A stretch of DNA of 64,000 nucleotides from a virus, in the IMG/VR virus record IMGVR_UViG_3300028835_002196, positions 1 to 64,000 of that record. One strand, 5' to 3'. Below the pieces are notes generated by a model, which made no database searches, had not been told where the DNA came from, and saw only the letters and a program-made list of their open reading frames with translations. Below are positions 47,819 to 58,700 of this stretch, piece by piece. Each line of letters starts with the position of its first letter. The first letter of the stretch is position 1. The position numbers and the translations under genes are program-made.

Positions 47819-50800
47819 TTATATCATTCTAAATATTATATCTTCATCCGTAGATACTGTAATCTTATCACTTGGCTTGGGAATAACCTCGCCATCATAA
47901 ATCTTTCTCGCCTCCAACCTCTCATTCCCAATTTTTATCATTCTCTCCGATCTCTCTTTCCATAAAGGATCTGCCGCCCCTTCCCTCTTCTCAAGTAAAC
48001 TTACATGGGGGGCAGATTGTCCCCGGTCAAGATATTTTTGAGCATCTTCTGTTTCTCCCAAAGCATTACGTTGCCTGGCAATTTCATTATTTAATTCAGT
48101 CCACTCCTGCATGTGTTTAAATGGCGGAGGTGCAACGGCCTCGCCTGACTTGATCATTCCCCTCAACTGATCAACAGAAATCCCCAACATTGATCCTCCA
48201 TAATTACTGTTATCCGAATATACAGCAACCATTATTTTCTGTCCGATCGGCTTTTCAGCAAACAACGGGCCTCCGTATTTTTTCAACCCTTCATCATTAT
48301 CATCCCACTCCTCTACACGAATAATATCTAAAACCTTTTGAGAATTACCCTTACTCAGGTTAGGAAACAAAAAACTCTTACCAACAATATCCGAAAAATC
48401 CTCTTTCTTTGCTGGCTCGTGCATGGCCTGGTAGATCTCGCCAATATCTTCTTGTTTAAATCGCCTGGCCTGGGCAATATCCATCTTCTCAAATACCGTA
48501 TCTTCTACATCAGCTCCAATAGTTGTCATATATGCTCCATACCCTTGTTTAAGGTATGGCAACAACCTTTCAAGTTTCTCCTGGGTAACACTCCCTGCTA
48601 CTTTTTTTATCATTTCCGGGAACTTATATATTTTATTCCCTACAAAACGCTCGACTATTTTAGTGGCAACCTTAGCCAACTTAATCTCGTTAGGTGAATC
48701 CGTTTGTCTGCCTTCAGGAGATCCGTAAGAAAAATCAATATCTCCCAAAAGGCCTGTCATCTCGTCCAGTTCGACCGAAATATCTACTTCCCCTGGCTCT
48801 CCTTCCACCTTTTTGCCTTTAACACCAACTCCCTTAGTTGGAGTGATGCCTTCTGCCGGTTCTTCCCCGGCTTTTTTACTTTGCTTTTCTTTTTCATATA
48901 AATATTCTTTTACAATTTGTCCTTCTTCCTCAGTAAATGGAAATCCTGTGAAATATTTCTCACGAATACTCTCAAAATCTTTTAATGTAATACTTTCAAT
49001 GCCTTCCTCTTCCTTAAGCATCTCCATTACATCAACAAAATCAAAGTCTGATTTATCTATACCTTTTAAAAACGCCTGTTCATCTTCAATATACTTATCA
49101 ATACTCATCCCCGCAACTTCCTTAAACCTGATTTCCAGTTCTTTCATTACAGGATCCTTTGCCTCAGCCTTCTGCTTACTCGGATTCTCCATAATAAATT
49201 CCGCAATCATATCAGTAGTTACCTCGATGCCAAATTCCTCTGTCATATCTTTGGCAAGAACATCAATCTTGCTCGTGCCGGCAGCATATTGTTTGGTAAT
49301 TGGATCTTTTTTTCCTATCCAATTTTTCATCATGGCCATACTAAACTTATTAGGATCACCAAACTCCGCAAGACTTTTTTTTGTTACTTTTGTAGTTAAT
49401 AACCTTTCCTGCCAGGGTACTAACTTAGGCTGATAATGCTCCTGGCCCATTTGATAAATCCTGACAATCTCCTCTGGGTCTTCACTCTTTTCTGATACCT
49501 GCTTTGCCAGGATCTCAAAATCCTGGGGTTTTGCTGGTGCTGGTTTCCCTTTTTTCTTTACTTCTGGTTCTTCAGGTTTTAGTTTCTTAAGTTTTTGTTC
49601 AGTTTCTATTAAATCTACTTTTACTTGTTTTTCAAATTCCACTAAATCCTTTTCATTAACAACCTCCCGATACTCCTTATCTAACCTTGCTCCCCGCTTT
49701 ATAATCTTATCCCTCCATTGTCGGGTAGGGTGTTCAAACACTATTTCTTCTCCTTCGGGAAGTTTTTCTCTTGTTTTTTCTATAGCAGCCAATAATTTTT
49801 CTCCCGCCTGTTTTCTTCCTTCAATGTATTCTTTTTCTTCAAGATATTTTTCACCTAGCCACTTATTTATGAATTCCTCCATAGGTTGCTTGGCGTAAAT
49901 ATCTACCGGTATTTCACCGTTTAATATCTGATCAGCCAAAACATTAACCTCATCCTCTATTTGCTCAGGTGTCATATCAGGATCTATCTCTCTGATCTTA
50001 TCCCTTACAAGATCGTAAACGCCTTCCTGTAACTGCAAATTCTCAGTAGTTACTTCCTGAAAGGCTTTTTCTATCTTGTTAATCAATACTCCTTTTTGCT
50101 CTTTTAGCTTATCAATCTCACGTCTTTGAGTAAGATCCTTACGTCCCTTGAATTTCCCCAACTTCTCATCTATCTCCGTAATCTCTTTTTTCAACGGCTC
50201 TGTTTGTTTATCTGTCTCCATCCATTGATCAGTCCATTGCTGTCTAAAATCAGCTATTGTTCCTTCAAGAGCTTTCTGTGGAGGGCCAAACCTATTACCT
50301 TCCCACTCTTCAGCTTGTTTTATTTCCTGATAAACTTTCCTGTCGTAAGTCATCGTCAGTGTTTGCTTTGGAAACACGTCTCCCCCTTCACTCACGGGCA
50401 ATGCCGGCAACATAGGAGCTTCCCCTTCCTTAAGACCTGCTTGCATAAACTTACCAGCCTGCTTCCTCGTTTCCATTTCAAAATTAAACACTCCCCTGTT
50501 CTCATACAGATCCTCAAGTAATAGGTCTGTATGAAACCGGTTATTAAGAAGTATAGATTTCTCTGCCTTCCCTTCTTTCCATTTAGCCTGTGTCGGAAAT
50601 TTGTTTTTTGCCCTGGTGTTCTCAACAACCGTTATGGCATTCTCATAATTTTTTAACGTGCTTTCCAGCCAGCGATCTTCAAACGACTTGGCAATTTCGG
50701 ATTTACTGGCTATTCTGGCCTCCTTAACACCCTCTGTAGCCAATGGCCCATCGTATATATCCAACCATCTATACATTCTTTCTGCTGTATTGGTCATTCC

Positions 50801-53470
50801 TAAATCTTCTGCTTGGCGGGACGTTTTTTTCACTCGATCAAAATACTTAGGACTGAGGTACGAATACCACTTACCCCCCAGGGGATCAGAAAGTTTTTTT
50901 GCAGATGTTACTGAATATAACTGTAAAGGCCCAAATAATAAAGTATTAAATATCATCTCAGCCACCACTCTCTTTCCTGCCTCATCCATATTGCCCCACT
51001 GCTGATCCCAGGCCTCTTTAAAACTTTTATCCGCCGAAAAAGCTGCCTCAACAGCATTCGCAGTAGTAAAACCTACCTCCATACCTGCTGTTGTTCCCAA
51101 AGTTGTTTTCAGTAAAGGCCCAAATATCCTGCCTACCTTACTTTTAAACTTAATCCTGTCCGTAAGAGTATGTGTTGCATTCATCCCTGATATAACACCA
51201 GGGGCAAATCCTCCTATACCAGTGAATATTGCCTCGTCCAATAAAAACTCTAACGCTATAGCACTTGACCTGCTTATACGTGTCGGATTAACCTCTTTTA
51301 TCACCTCCCAGCCAATAGGAACGGGATCTTTTAAACCAATAACTGATTTCGCTGCTTTATGGGGTACTGGTTCTTCGCCCCCCCATCGAACAATACCGGG
51401 CAAGCCTTTAGGAGCTTGTCTTGTTCCTAACGGAACTGGTTTGACTGTAGGTGCTTTATAAAAAGGATGCCTTATAATTTTATAGCCGTTCTTTAAACGC
51501 CCCAGCTTCATTGCTCCTTTTGCAAACTTTGACACTCCCGATGATATAAAGAGTAATGGAAGATGAGGTACCGCACTGCCTGTAAACTCAAAAAATCTTT
51601 CCCACATAACCGGCTCAATATGTTTTTTCTCTTCATCTGTAAGCCCAACCGTCTCATTACCAATCTGTGCAAGTTTATGTATGATCGCAGCATCTATAGA
51701 TCCAGGACTAGCCTCAAGTACATTTTCCTCCCCAACAAATGAATGTAAGGCAGCATTACCAAATATCTGTGCATAATAACCGTCTTCTTTTGTAATATCC
51801 ATAGGCCCTACATTCTTCATGGCCATTAACGCATGTGCCTGAAAGTCTGCCTGTGCATATCCCTTATTGCGTAAAAGATCATCATACTGTTTCCTTGACA
51901 TTTTCCCTGTCTGAAAGGCTGCCTTTCCGTCTTCAAGCCTTCTTTGCCAATATTGGAGCTTAACGAAACTATCGGCCATACGGTCATCAAGCTTTTCTTG
52001 TGGTGTTGGTGTTGGTTTCGATGTTGGTTCTTTTTTCTTCTCTGCCACCTCTTTCCACGATCCAGCAGCAAATTCAACGGCTTTCTCTTTATCATCAAAA
52101 GCAATATAATTTTTTTCATCCAAAGCCGTTTTCATAGGATCTTCAGGCTCATCCCACTTGCCATCTTTATATGTAAGGGTAGGGTAAACATAATATTTTC
52201 CATCAGCCTCCCCCCACGCCATTAAGTGAGATGATTCCGTACCATCTTCGTTCTTTCTTACCGGACCTTTATCACCTTGTAATATCCTTTTAACAAACGG
52301 AACATTTTTATTATCACGTAATACTTTTTCTGTGTCAGACAATTCCCCTTCTTGCTCCTTGTTATATTGACTGACCCGGCCCTTAATCCCCTTAGCTTTT
52401 TGAATATAGTCAAGCTGTGCCTTCTTCCAGGCATCTGTACGATCCCAATAACCGATCAGGAAATCCGATCTTGGTATCTCATCTTGTTTCCCTACCCAAT
52501 CTTCGGCCTCTTTGCGTAACCCCTCTACCCTTACTCCTTCCTCGTCAAGTGTCTTGATCTCTTCCCCTAATTCTGTAATCTCTGGATCTTCCTCTGCCGG
52601 CACCTGGGCTGTCTCGAATAATTCTTGCATATAGGCAACAATATCCGCTTCCTCTACTGTTTCCGGTTTCCGGTGTAATCCTGTCTCCGGATCTAAAAAT
52701 GTTCCCTCTTCCCATCCATCAATATAGGGCTCTGCCTCTTTCCTGGCTACTTCGGGTATATTGGTATATTTAAGGGTGGTTTCTTTCTCCTTGCTCACAA
52801 GCTCACTTTCTGCATATTGCTGAAGCATGGGTATAATCTTCTTGATCACATGATTATCGTAACCATCCTCTTTTAATTTTCTCTCGATACGTCTCTTTTC
52901 CCCTGTATGAAGAATAGACAGAAACCCTCCCGGATTATCTTTGATGTAACCAAACTCCTTATCGCTCATTAGATCATTAAACGCCTTCTCTGCCTGCAGT
53001 GCTGTTTCTGCTCGCCCCTCCTTAAGGGATTCTCGCTCTCTAATACCCAATTCTGTTACCTGCCCTTTTATGGCATCTGCTTCGGCAATAAATGTTTGAG
53101 GGGATATTCTTGGCAGTATATCTTCAATTCCGACTTGGAGTTCATCATACAACTTTTCTGTCTCTCCGGCCTGGTAATCTATTGGAGAAAAATCTCTCTC
53201 CTTTTTTTTTGGTGAGGCCTTACCTAAATTCTCGGCAATAAAACTTTCTCTGATCCGATCAAATTCAAGTTGATCTTCTAATCCCTGGTGCTTAAGATAT
53301 GGAGTTGTTATCTTATCAAAAAAACTTTCCAGCTCTGTTTTTTTATCTTCCTCTACCATCCTGGAAAATTCAGGGCTATTAACTAAATTCCACTTGGCTT
53401 GATTGTACTGTTCTTTTTTTACATCAAACCCTTTCTGAAATTTCTTTTTATCGTCAACAATTCCATTCAT
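47819..53470 (-). CDS. 1883-aa internal virion/ejection protein
   Basis: 1883 aa, second giant protein of the late block. Charged, coiled N-terminal third; a small domain near residues 420-480 (SSHLMAWGEADGKYYVYPTL ... NYIAFDDKEKAVEFAAGSWK) seen in many phage virion proteins; a central hydrophobic/glycine-rich zone (residues about 680-900: FTGIGGFAPGVISGM, LLKTTLGTTAGMEVGFTTAN) suggestive of membrane penetration; then long coiled coils (KEITEIDEKLGKFKGRKDLT). Likely a cargo or core protein ejected with DNA. No enzymatic motif recognised. Confidence 0.65.
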   Translation of the reverse strand: MNGIVDDKKKFQKGFDVKKEQYNQAKWNLVNSPEFSRMVEEDKKTELESFFDKITTPYLKHQGLEDQLEFDRIRESFIAENLGKASPKKKERDFSPIDYQAGETEKLYDELQVGIEDILPRISPQTFIAEADAIKGQVTELGIRERESLKEGRAETALQAEKAFNDLMSDKEFGYIKDNPGGFLSILHTGEKRRIERKLKEDGYDNHVIKKIIPMLQQYAESELVSKEKETTLKYTNIPEVARKEAEPYIDGWEEGTFLDPETGLHRKPETVEEADIVAYMQELFETAQVPAEEDPEITELGEEIKTLDEEGVRVEGLRKEAEDWVGKQDEIPRSDFLIGYWDRTDAWKKAQLDYIQKAKGIKGRVSQYNKEQEGELSDTEKVLRDNKNVPFVKRILQGDKGPVRKNEDGTESSHLMAWGEADGKYYVYPTLTYKDGKWDEPEDPMKTALDEKNYIAFDDKEKAVEFAAGSWKEVAEKKKEPTSKPTPTPQEKLDDRMADSFVKLQYWQRRLEDGKAAFQTGKMSRKQYDDLLRNKGYAQADFQAHALMAMKNVGPMDITKEDGYYAQIFGNAALHSFVGEENVLEASPGSIDAAIIHKLAQIGNETVGLTDEEKKHIEPVMWERFFEFTGSAVPHLPLLFISSGVSKFAKGAMKLGRLKNGYKIIRHPFYKAPTVKPVPLGTRQAPKGLPGIVRWGGEEPVPHKAAKSVIGLKDPVPIGWEVIKEVNPTRISRSSAIALEFLLDEAIFTGIGGFAPGVISGMNATHTLTDRIKFKSKVGRIFGPLLKTTLGTTAGMEVGFTTANAVEAAFSADKSFKEAWDQQWGNMDEAGKRVVAEMIFNTLLFGPLQLYSVTSAKKLSDPLGGKWYSYLSPKYFDRVKKTSRQAEDLGMTNTAERMYRWLDIYDGPLATEGVKEARIASKSEIAKSFEDRWLESTLKNYENAITVVENTRAKNKFPTQAKWKEGKAEKSILLNNRFHTDLLLEDLYENRGVFNFEMETRKQAGKFMQAGLKEGEAPMLPALPVSEGGDVFPKQTLTMTYDRKVYQEIKQAEEWEGNRFGPPQKALEGTIADFRQQWTDQWMETDKQTEPLKKEITEIDEKLGKFKGRKDLTQRREIDKLKEQKGVLINKIEKAFQEVTTENLQLQEGVYDLVRDKIREIDPDMTPEQIEDEVNVLADQILNGEIPVDIYAKQPMEEFINKWLGEKYLEEKEYIEGRKQAGEKLLAAIEKTREKLPEGEEIVFEHPTRQWRDKIIKRGARLDKEYREVVNEKDLVEFEKQVKVDLIETEQKLKKLKPEEPEVKKKGKPAPAKPQDFEILAKQVSEKSEDPEEIVRIYQMGQEHYQPKLVPWQERLLTTKVTKKSLAEFGDPNKFSMAMMKNWIGKKDPITKQYAAGTSKIDVLAKDMTEEFGIEVTTDMIAEFIMENPSKQKAEAKDPVMKELEIRFKEVAGMSIDKYIEDEQAFLKGIDKSDFDFVDVMEMLKEEEGIESITLKDFESIREKYFTGFPFTEEEGQIVKEYLYEKEKQSKKAGEEPAEGITPTKGVGVKGKKVEGEPGEVDISVELDEMTGLLGDIDFSYGSPEGRQTDSPNEIKLAKVATKIVERFVGNKIYKFPEMIKKVAGSVTQEKLERLLPYLKQGYGAYMTTIGADVEDTVFEKMDIAQARRFKQEDIGEIYQAMHEPAKKEDFSDIVGKSFLFPNLSKGNSQKVLDIIRVEEWDDNDEGLKKYGGPLFAEKPIGQKIMVAVYSDNSNYGGSMLGISVDQLRGMIKSGEAVAPPPFKHMQEWTELNNEIARQRNALGETEDAQKYLDRGQSAPHVSLLEKREGAADPLWKERSERMIKIGNERLEARKIYDGEVIPKPSDKITVSTDEDIIFRMI

Positions 53471-53472
53471 AG

Positions 53473-55035
53473 TTAATAATCAAGTTTTTTCTTTTTCACT
53501 TGCCTGGGATCAAATATTCCCTTGTTCATTTGGTTTGTAATATCATTTACAGTTTGTTCGTACTCATCCCAACTCACATCCTTCATCCCACCAACTTTAG
53601 CTTTTACGTCATCCTTTATTACAGAATAAGGCACATAATCTGAACGATTAAATGAACTTATATCGTCTCCTTGCTCTACTTGGCCATATTTCATTCTAAC
53701 CAAAAAGTACGGCATCCAACTATAATTTATTCTCTTACCCGATCCCGTTAACTTATCATTAATCTTTTCAAGTTCCGCGAACTGTTCATCACCTATTGGT
53801 TTGTCTTTAAACGTATTCATTGGTCTAAAAATACTTTGTATTGGCCCCATCCAGGGCGATTGTTCTTTATTCAAATCAACATCCTCATCTCCTACCGGAA
53901 GCCAAATTATTTTCATTGGAAGTACAGAATAATTCCCCGCTTTTACCTCCGGCATGCCATCCTGGGTATTTACAAAATCTTCCGTAACATCTATGGCCAC
54001 AGAACTGCTAGGTGTATTTTTGAATACACCCTGTAAATTAACCGCAAAAGGCGAAGTATGTTCTATCGGACTATCTGCATTATCATTATAAAGAAGAACA
54101 GTATCCGGGTTCCCAATAAACATACCCTGTTCATCTTTTTTTGGAATACCTGATCCTATCGAAATTTTAAGTCCTCCTTCACCAACTGAATAGAAGGTTT
54201 CCTCAACCTTGCTGCCGGATTTTACATTCAAAAATTCTTTAGAATAATACTTATGAACATTTTCTTCTTTATTGGGATCAAGGTTATTCTTTATATCAGA
54301 TCTCATTATATCTGCAATACCTTCCCTAAACTCATCGCCCATTGCCTTTTGGCTCAACCATATCTTTTCAAGTGCGTCTTTACGATCTGTTGTAGAAATA
54401 CCCTCCCAGGTTTTCTTTTTAATTTTCCCCGTCAGGGGATCAAATGCGTTCTCTAGCACGTCTTTTGTTACTTTAGTATAATCAGCCACTCCACCTGTAA
54501 TGGTTTCTAATATATCCATTGGCTCAGTTTTATGCACAACCAGGCCAGGTACTTGTTTTGCCCTCTCAAATATATCGCCTTCATAATCAATATAATCCAT
54601 TATTTTCTGTTTCGTTTTCACTTTATCAACATCCTCTCTCTGCATCGCCTCCCAAGCACTCTTTACCGCCGCCCCTTGTCTTGTATAAAGATCCGAGGCC
54701 TGTTTCACCCTGTCTTTTTCCTGGGCAAATTTCTTAGCCAACAATTGTTCTTTTTCTGTAGTAGGGTTAGCAATATTATATCCTGCTTGGAAAGATTGAT
54801 TCCAAATTTCCTCAAGATTTCTCATGCCGCCGGTTATCTCCCTGAAATTACGATCATCTTCCCATGCCTTTAAATCATCAAACTCCTCAAATTCTGCTCG
54901 ATCAACACTCATTTTCTTTTTCAAAGCAGTTTTATTGGCTATATGATACTCCCAAGCAGGACTGGTATAACGCTCATTTTCGATTACCTGTGCCCTACCA
55001 AAGGATTGATTTATTCCAGATTGTCTAAGTGCCAT
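53473..55035 (-). CDS. 520-aa virion-associated protein
   Basis: 520 aa. Helical charged N-terminal half (WEDDRNFREITGGMRNLEEI, KFAQEKDRVKQASDLYTRQG), beta-rich second half (GEGGLKISIGSGIPKKDEQG, NYSVLPMKIIWLPVGDED). Tightly packed between the giant protein and the gp14-like protein. Probably another internal or ejection protein; no family recognised. Confidence 0.6.
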   Translation of the reverse strand: MALRQSGINQSFGRAQVIENERYTSPAWEYHIANKTALKKKMSVDRAEFEEFDDLKAWEDDRNFREITGGMRNLEEIWNQSFQAGYNIANPTTEKEQLLAKKFAQEKDRVKQASDLYTRQGAAVKSAWEAMQREDVDKVKTKQKIMDYIDYEGDIFERAKQVPGLVVHKTEPMDILETITGGVADYTKVTKDVLENAFDPLTGKIKKKTWEGISTTDRKDALEKIWLSQKAMGDEFREGIADIMRSDIKNNLDPNKEENVHKYYSKEFLNVKSGSKVEETFYSVGEGGLKISIGSGIPKKDEQGMFIGNPDTVLLYNDNADSPIEHTSPFAVNLQGVFKNTPSSSVAIDVTEDFVNTQDGMPEVKAGNYSVLPMKIIWLPVGDEDVDLNKEQSPWMGPIQSIFRPMNTFKDKPIGDEQFAELEKINDKLTGSGKRINYSWMPYFLVRMKYGQVEQGDDISSFNRSDYVPYSVIKDDVKAKVGGMKDVSWDEYEQTVNDITNQMNKGIFDPRQVKKKKLDY

Positions 55036-55065
55036 TGATTGTTTCTTATTTAATTAATTTTATGA

Positions 55066-55746
55066 TTATTCTCCCTCTTCGCTTTCACTATTACCAGAAA
55101 GGCCCAATAACCGTTGTATTAACTGATTAAATATTGAACTGTTTTCATCTCCTCCTTTATTCATGCCCAATATTCCTCCCAGGCCAATCGTATCCCCTAT
55201 GGATTTAAACAGGTTAGACGTTCCGCCCATTATATTCTGTGTTCCCGCTCCTAGCATGGCGTTAGCCTCTGCCATCTTCTCCTGGTACTTCTGTTTCTTA
55301 TTCCAATCCCACGCCATCTGCTCATATTGTCCTTTTTGACCCAAGGCAGATCCTAACCGACCCTGGTTTTGATAAATCATTTCTTCAAGCCTTGCCTGAA
55401 GGTTCGAAAACTTATCCTGTTCTCCCGCAACCATCTGGGTTACTGCCCCCAAACCACCGGCTCCCGATTGCATATCTTTAATAGCCTCAATTCCCGTTGC
55501 TGTCGAGGATCGAATATTTCCCTCGTATATATCCTGTCCCGGAAGCCTGTCTGCCCCGGCAAGATTCCTGAATAAATTAACCATTTCATCTATGGATTCA
55601 GGGGTCCCCATCGTTGGGCGGGTTTTCTCCCATTTTCTAAGCATTTTACTTCCCTTCCCGGCTTGCCACATACCATAACCGGTTTTAATAAGATCACCGA
55701 ATGATCCTACTAACTGTGATGCACCTAATCCCATTTGTAGTACCAT
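55066..55746 (-). CDS. T7 gp14-like internal virion protein candidate
   Basis: 226 aa, Gly/Ala/Met/Gln-rich. N-terminal hydrophobic amphipathic region (MGLGASQLVGSFGDLIKTGY), a helical middle (GKGSKMLRKWEKTRP, ARLEEMIYQNQGRL) and a glycine-rich C-terminus (SIGDTIGLGGILGMNKGGD). Size, composition and position recall T7 gp14, which forms the outer-membrane part of the ejection channel. ATG at 55734 is an alternative start. Confidence 0.55.
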   Translation of the reverse strand: MVLQMGLGASQLVGSFGDLIKTGYGMWQAGKGSKMLRKWEKTRPTMGTPESIDEMVNLFRNLAGADRLPGQDIYEGNIRSSTATGIEAIKDMQSGAGGLGAVTQMVAGEQDKFSNLQARLEEMIYQNQGRLGSALGQKGQYEQMAWDWNKKQKYQEKMAEANAMLGAGTQNIMGGTSNLFKSIGDTIGLGGILGMNKGGDENSSIFNQLIQRLLGLSGNSESEEGE

Positions 55747-55757
55747 GATATTTAACT

Positions 55758-58700
55758 TTAACTTGTTTCGCTATCTGTATATCTAATCCTGATATTTTCT
55801 AAAAGATAAAACTCTCCATCATTCCCGTCATTTTCTAATTCAACAATAAGCACCTGCCCTCTCATCTCCCTTCCATTTATAGCCTTCTGGTCTGCTGACC
55901 ACCCTGCCCGTGGCGTATTCATGTCTTTCATTACCGGAGCATAATAAATTCCTTCTTTCGCTTCCAGCAAGCTTTCAGGAAATCTTGTTTCCATACCCAA
56001 GGGATAATTTGGATCTGCCGGCACCTGCAAGGCATCAGAAGATTCATTATAAAATTTTCTATTAGCCTTTATTGACATAGCTTTCCATATTTTCACCTGA
56101 TCAGGATCCACATTAACAACGAATATAATTGATGGATTATAAACCGAACCATCGTATTGATTGTAATTACTTCCCCTGTTATGAATAAAAATCTTATTAT
56201 TTATAGTGGATATCAATGTATTTCCGAAATTAATATATCTATCAACCCCCTCATTCGTGCCGTGTGTCCATCGTTTTTTATCCTCGTTAAACACCATTGT
56301 TTGTCGATGCTGGCCATCCCAAAACCAATGAGCAAATATTTCCTCAAACCCTTCATTAACACCAACAATACACCTAACATCCGTTTCATTTCCAATAGTA
56401 TCTGACAAGTTCCTGAAATATGTTCTCATCTTATAAGACGAAACCGCAAACGGGCCATTCGCACTATCCCTGATAAACTTGGCTGTACTACGATCCCAAA
56501 AATAAAGGTGCCTTTCATGTGCAAGTACGCTTTCAGGATTCTGTGTGCCCCAATTTTGTGTCGATGGCCTTTTTGTTCCCAGGATCGTATTTGTTAAGAT
56601 AATATTTTCCGATCCGTCAGGATTAAATGAAGAAGTTCTTTTAATATAAATACTCCATATTTTATGTGCCTGGATAATCTTCAGTACAAACCCAACCTCT
56701 TGCAATCCATAAATCCCCCCGTGTTTTTCTGGAAGGTCTGTATAATCACCGTACTCAAAATCTGCGATCTGATTATTTTTTGTTCCAATACTCAATATTC
56801 CGCCAAAACGTATTCGGTTTTTCATACGCACCTGTCGTGCCAAATCGCTTTCAATCTTTGGAAACCCCAAACCAATAAGGTTAGACGGCCTCGTATAATC
56901 ACTAAGATGAGCACTTTCACAATAAAATTGTGTAACATCTAAAAGTTCTCTCCGGTATTTATAACTGTCATTCGCAACAACAGTTACTTCTGCCCCGGTT
57001 ATATTCTGTCCATAAGAATTTATTGTCTGATCTACATCGCCTCCATGAATAGGCCCATCACCTGTTACAATGATCGGATATTTCTGGGCAATCTCAAAGT
57101 ACAGGTTCGCAGTTGTTGTTCTTTTTGGTCTGTATATCTCAACCATATGATCAACAGTCAAATCTGTATCATCCAAATATCTTTGTATCCTTAAAATATC
57201 CGAATCCTCCGGATCTGTTCCTATAACCTCAACATCAATATACCGGTCATACATAGTAAATGATCCCGAATCTATATATCCTATAACCCTCAATCTGTCA
57301 CCATTCTGAAAATCATACCTGTCAACTTCAAAATTCCTGTACGCATTCTTCACGCTATCAATCCAATCATTTATGTTAATCTCGATATAATCGGTCTGAA
57401 ATTCCACACTATTTATTCTTGCCTGTATCCAATAGGACATGCTAAGATTTCCGGTATAAACGATATGATAATGCGTGGCCCACGGTGGAGGTATATGATT
57501 AATAATAAGTTTTATCTGCCAATGCTTATCATGCTCAAGGTTCCCTGACCCCCTGTCATCATTATAAAAATCAAGATAAACGCCCATCTCTTTAGTCACG
57601 GAAACCGGGTTTTGTCTTCTCCGGTCATCATAATAAACCATTCCCAGGCCATGAGTAGCTCCTGCCTTAAGATTAATATATTTGGCAATAAGTTCTCCGG
57701 GGTCCTGTACCTGCCCTTCTACCTTATATCCAATTGTTTCATAATAATTTTCAATCTGCCCTAACTGTACTATGTGCCTATTAAAACAAATAATCCCGTC
57801 CAAGGTAAGGTAAGAATAACATGTATCAACATCTATTCCCTGCACACCACATTCCGTAACCAGAGCATCTCTTACGCTATTAGGATATCCGGCCTCATCA
57901 CCTGACAACATAATATAAGTAGCTGTTTTTACTACTGTATAATTATTTGAATATTCTACAATTTTATACACCGATCCAACATAACCTTTTTCAGGAAGAA
58001 TTATCATATAATGTCCTTCTTCCTGTAATGGATTAGGAGGATCGGGGGCTAAATCCCATGATATAACCTCCACCTGCATAGTAATAATTACAGGATCAGT
58101 GGTATCTCCCACAATACTTTTCTCAACCACTACACCCAATTTTACTTCCGGATACCCTTCGGTGGGATCGGCAAAAATTATATGATTATCCTCAATTATT
58201 TCAAGAAACCCTGCCTTTTGAGGAACGTAATGAAAAGGTTTATAAACTTCTGTATCAGAAATAGCATATGGAACAATATCATCAAAGAAAGAATACACCC
58301 TGTCCTGATAATCTCTTAATGTCTGATAATCATTATCATCATACTTATTAACCACGGTAACCCTATACCATGTCGAAAGATCTTTAGAACTGCGAAATAT
58401 AATCTCGATATGCACAACTCCTGATCCTCCTGATCCATAATTTATATCAATGCGATTATTTACACTTGTATCTTCGTTTGGTTCACCATCATGTGATTCA
58501 TCGCCTTCTGGCAAAGTAATGTTTGACACGGGTCCAAAAACACTTTTACGAAAATCATCATAGATCCAACGATAAGCGAATTGATAAAGATTTCCACGAA
58601 GATTATTTGATTTTCTGGACGTATCAGTTATATAAGTATATGTTGCGGGATCAATAGGAGGTGTCGCAATAAACAAAACATCTTCAATAAATAATTGGGG

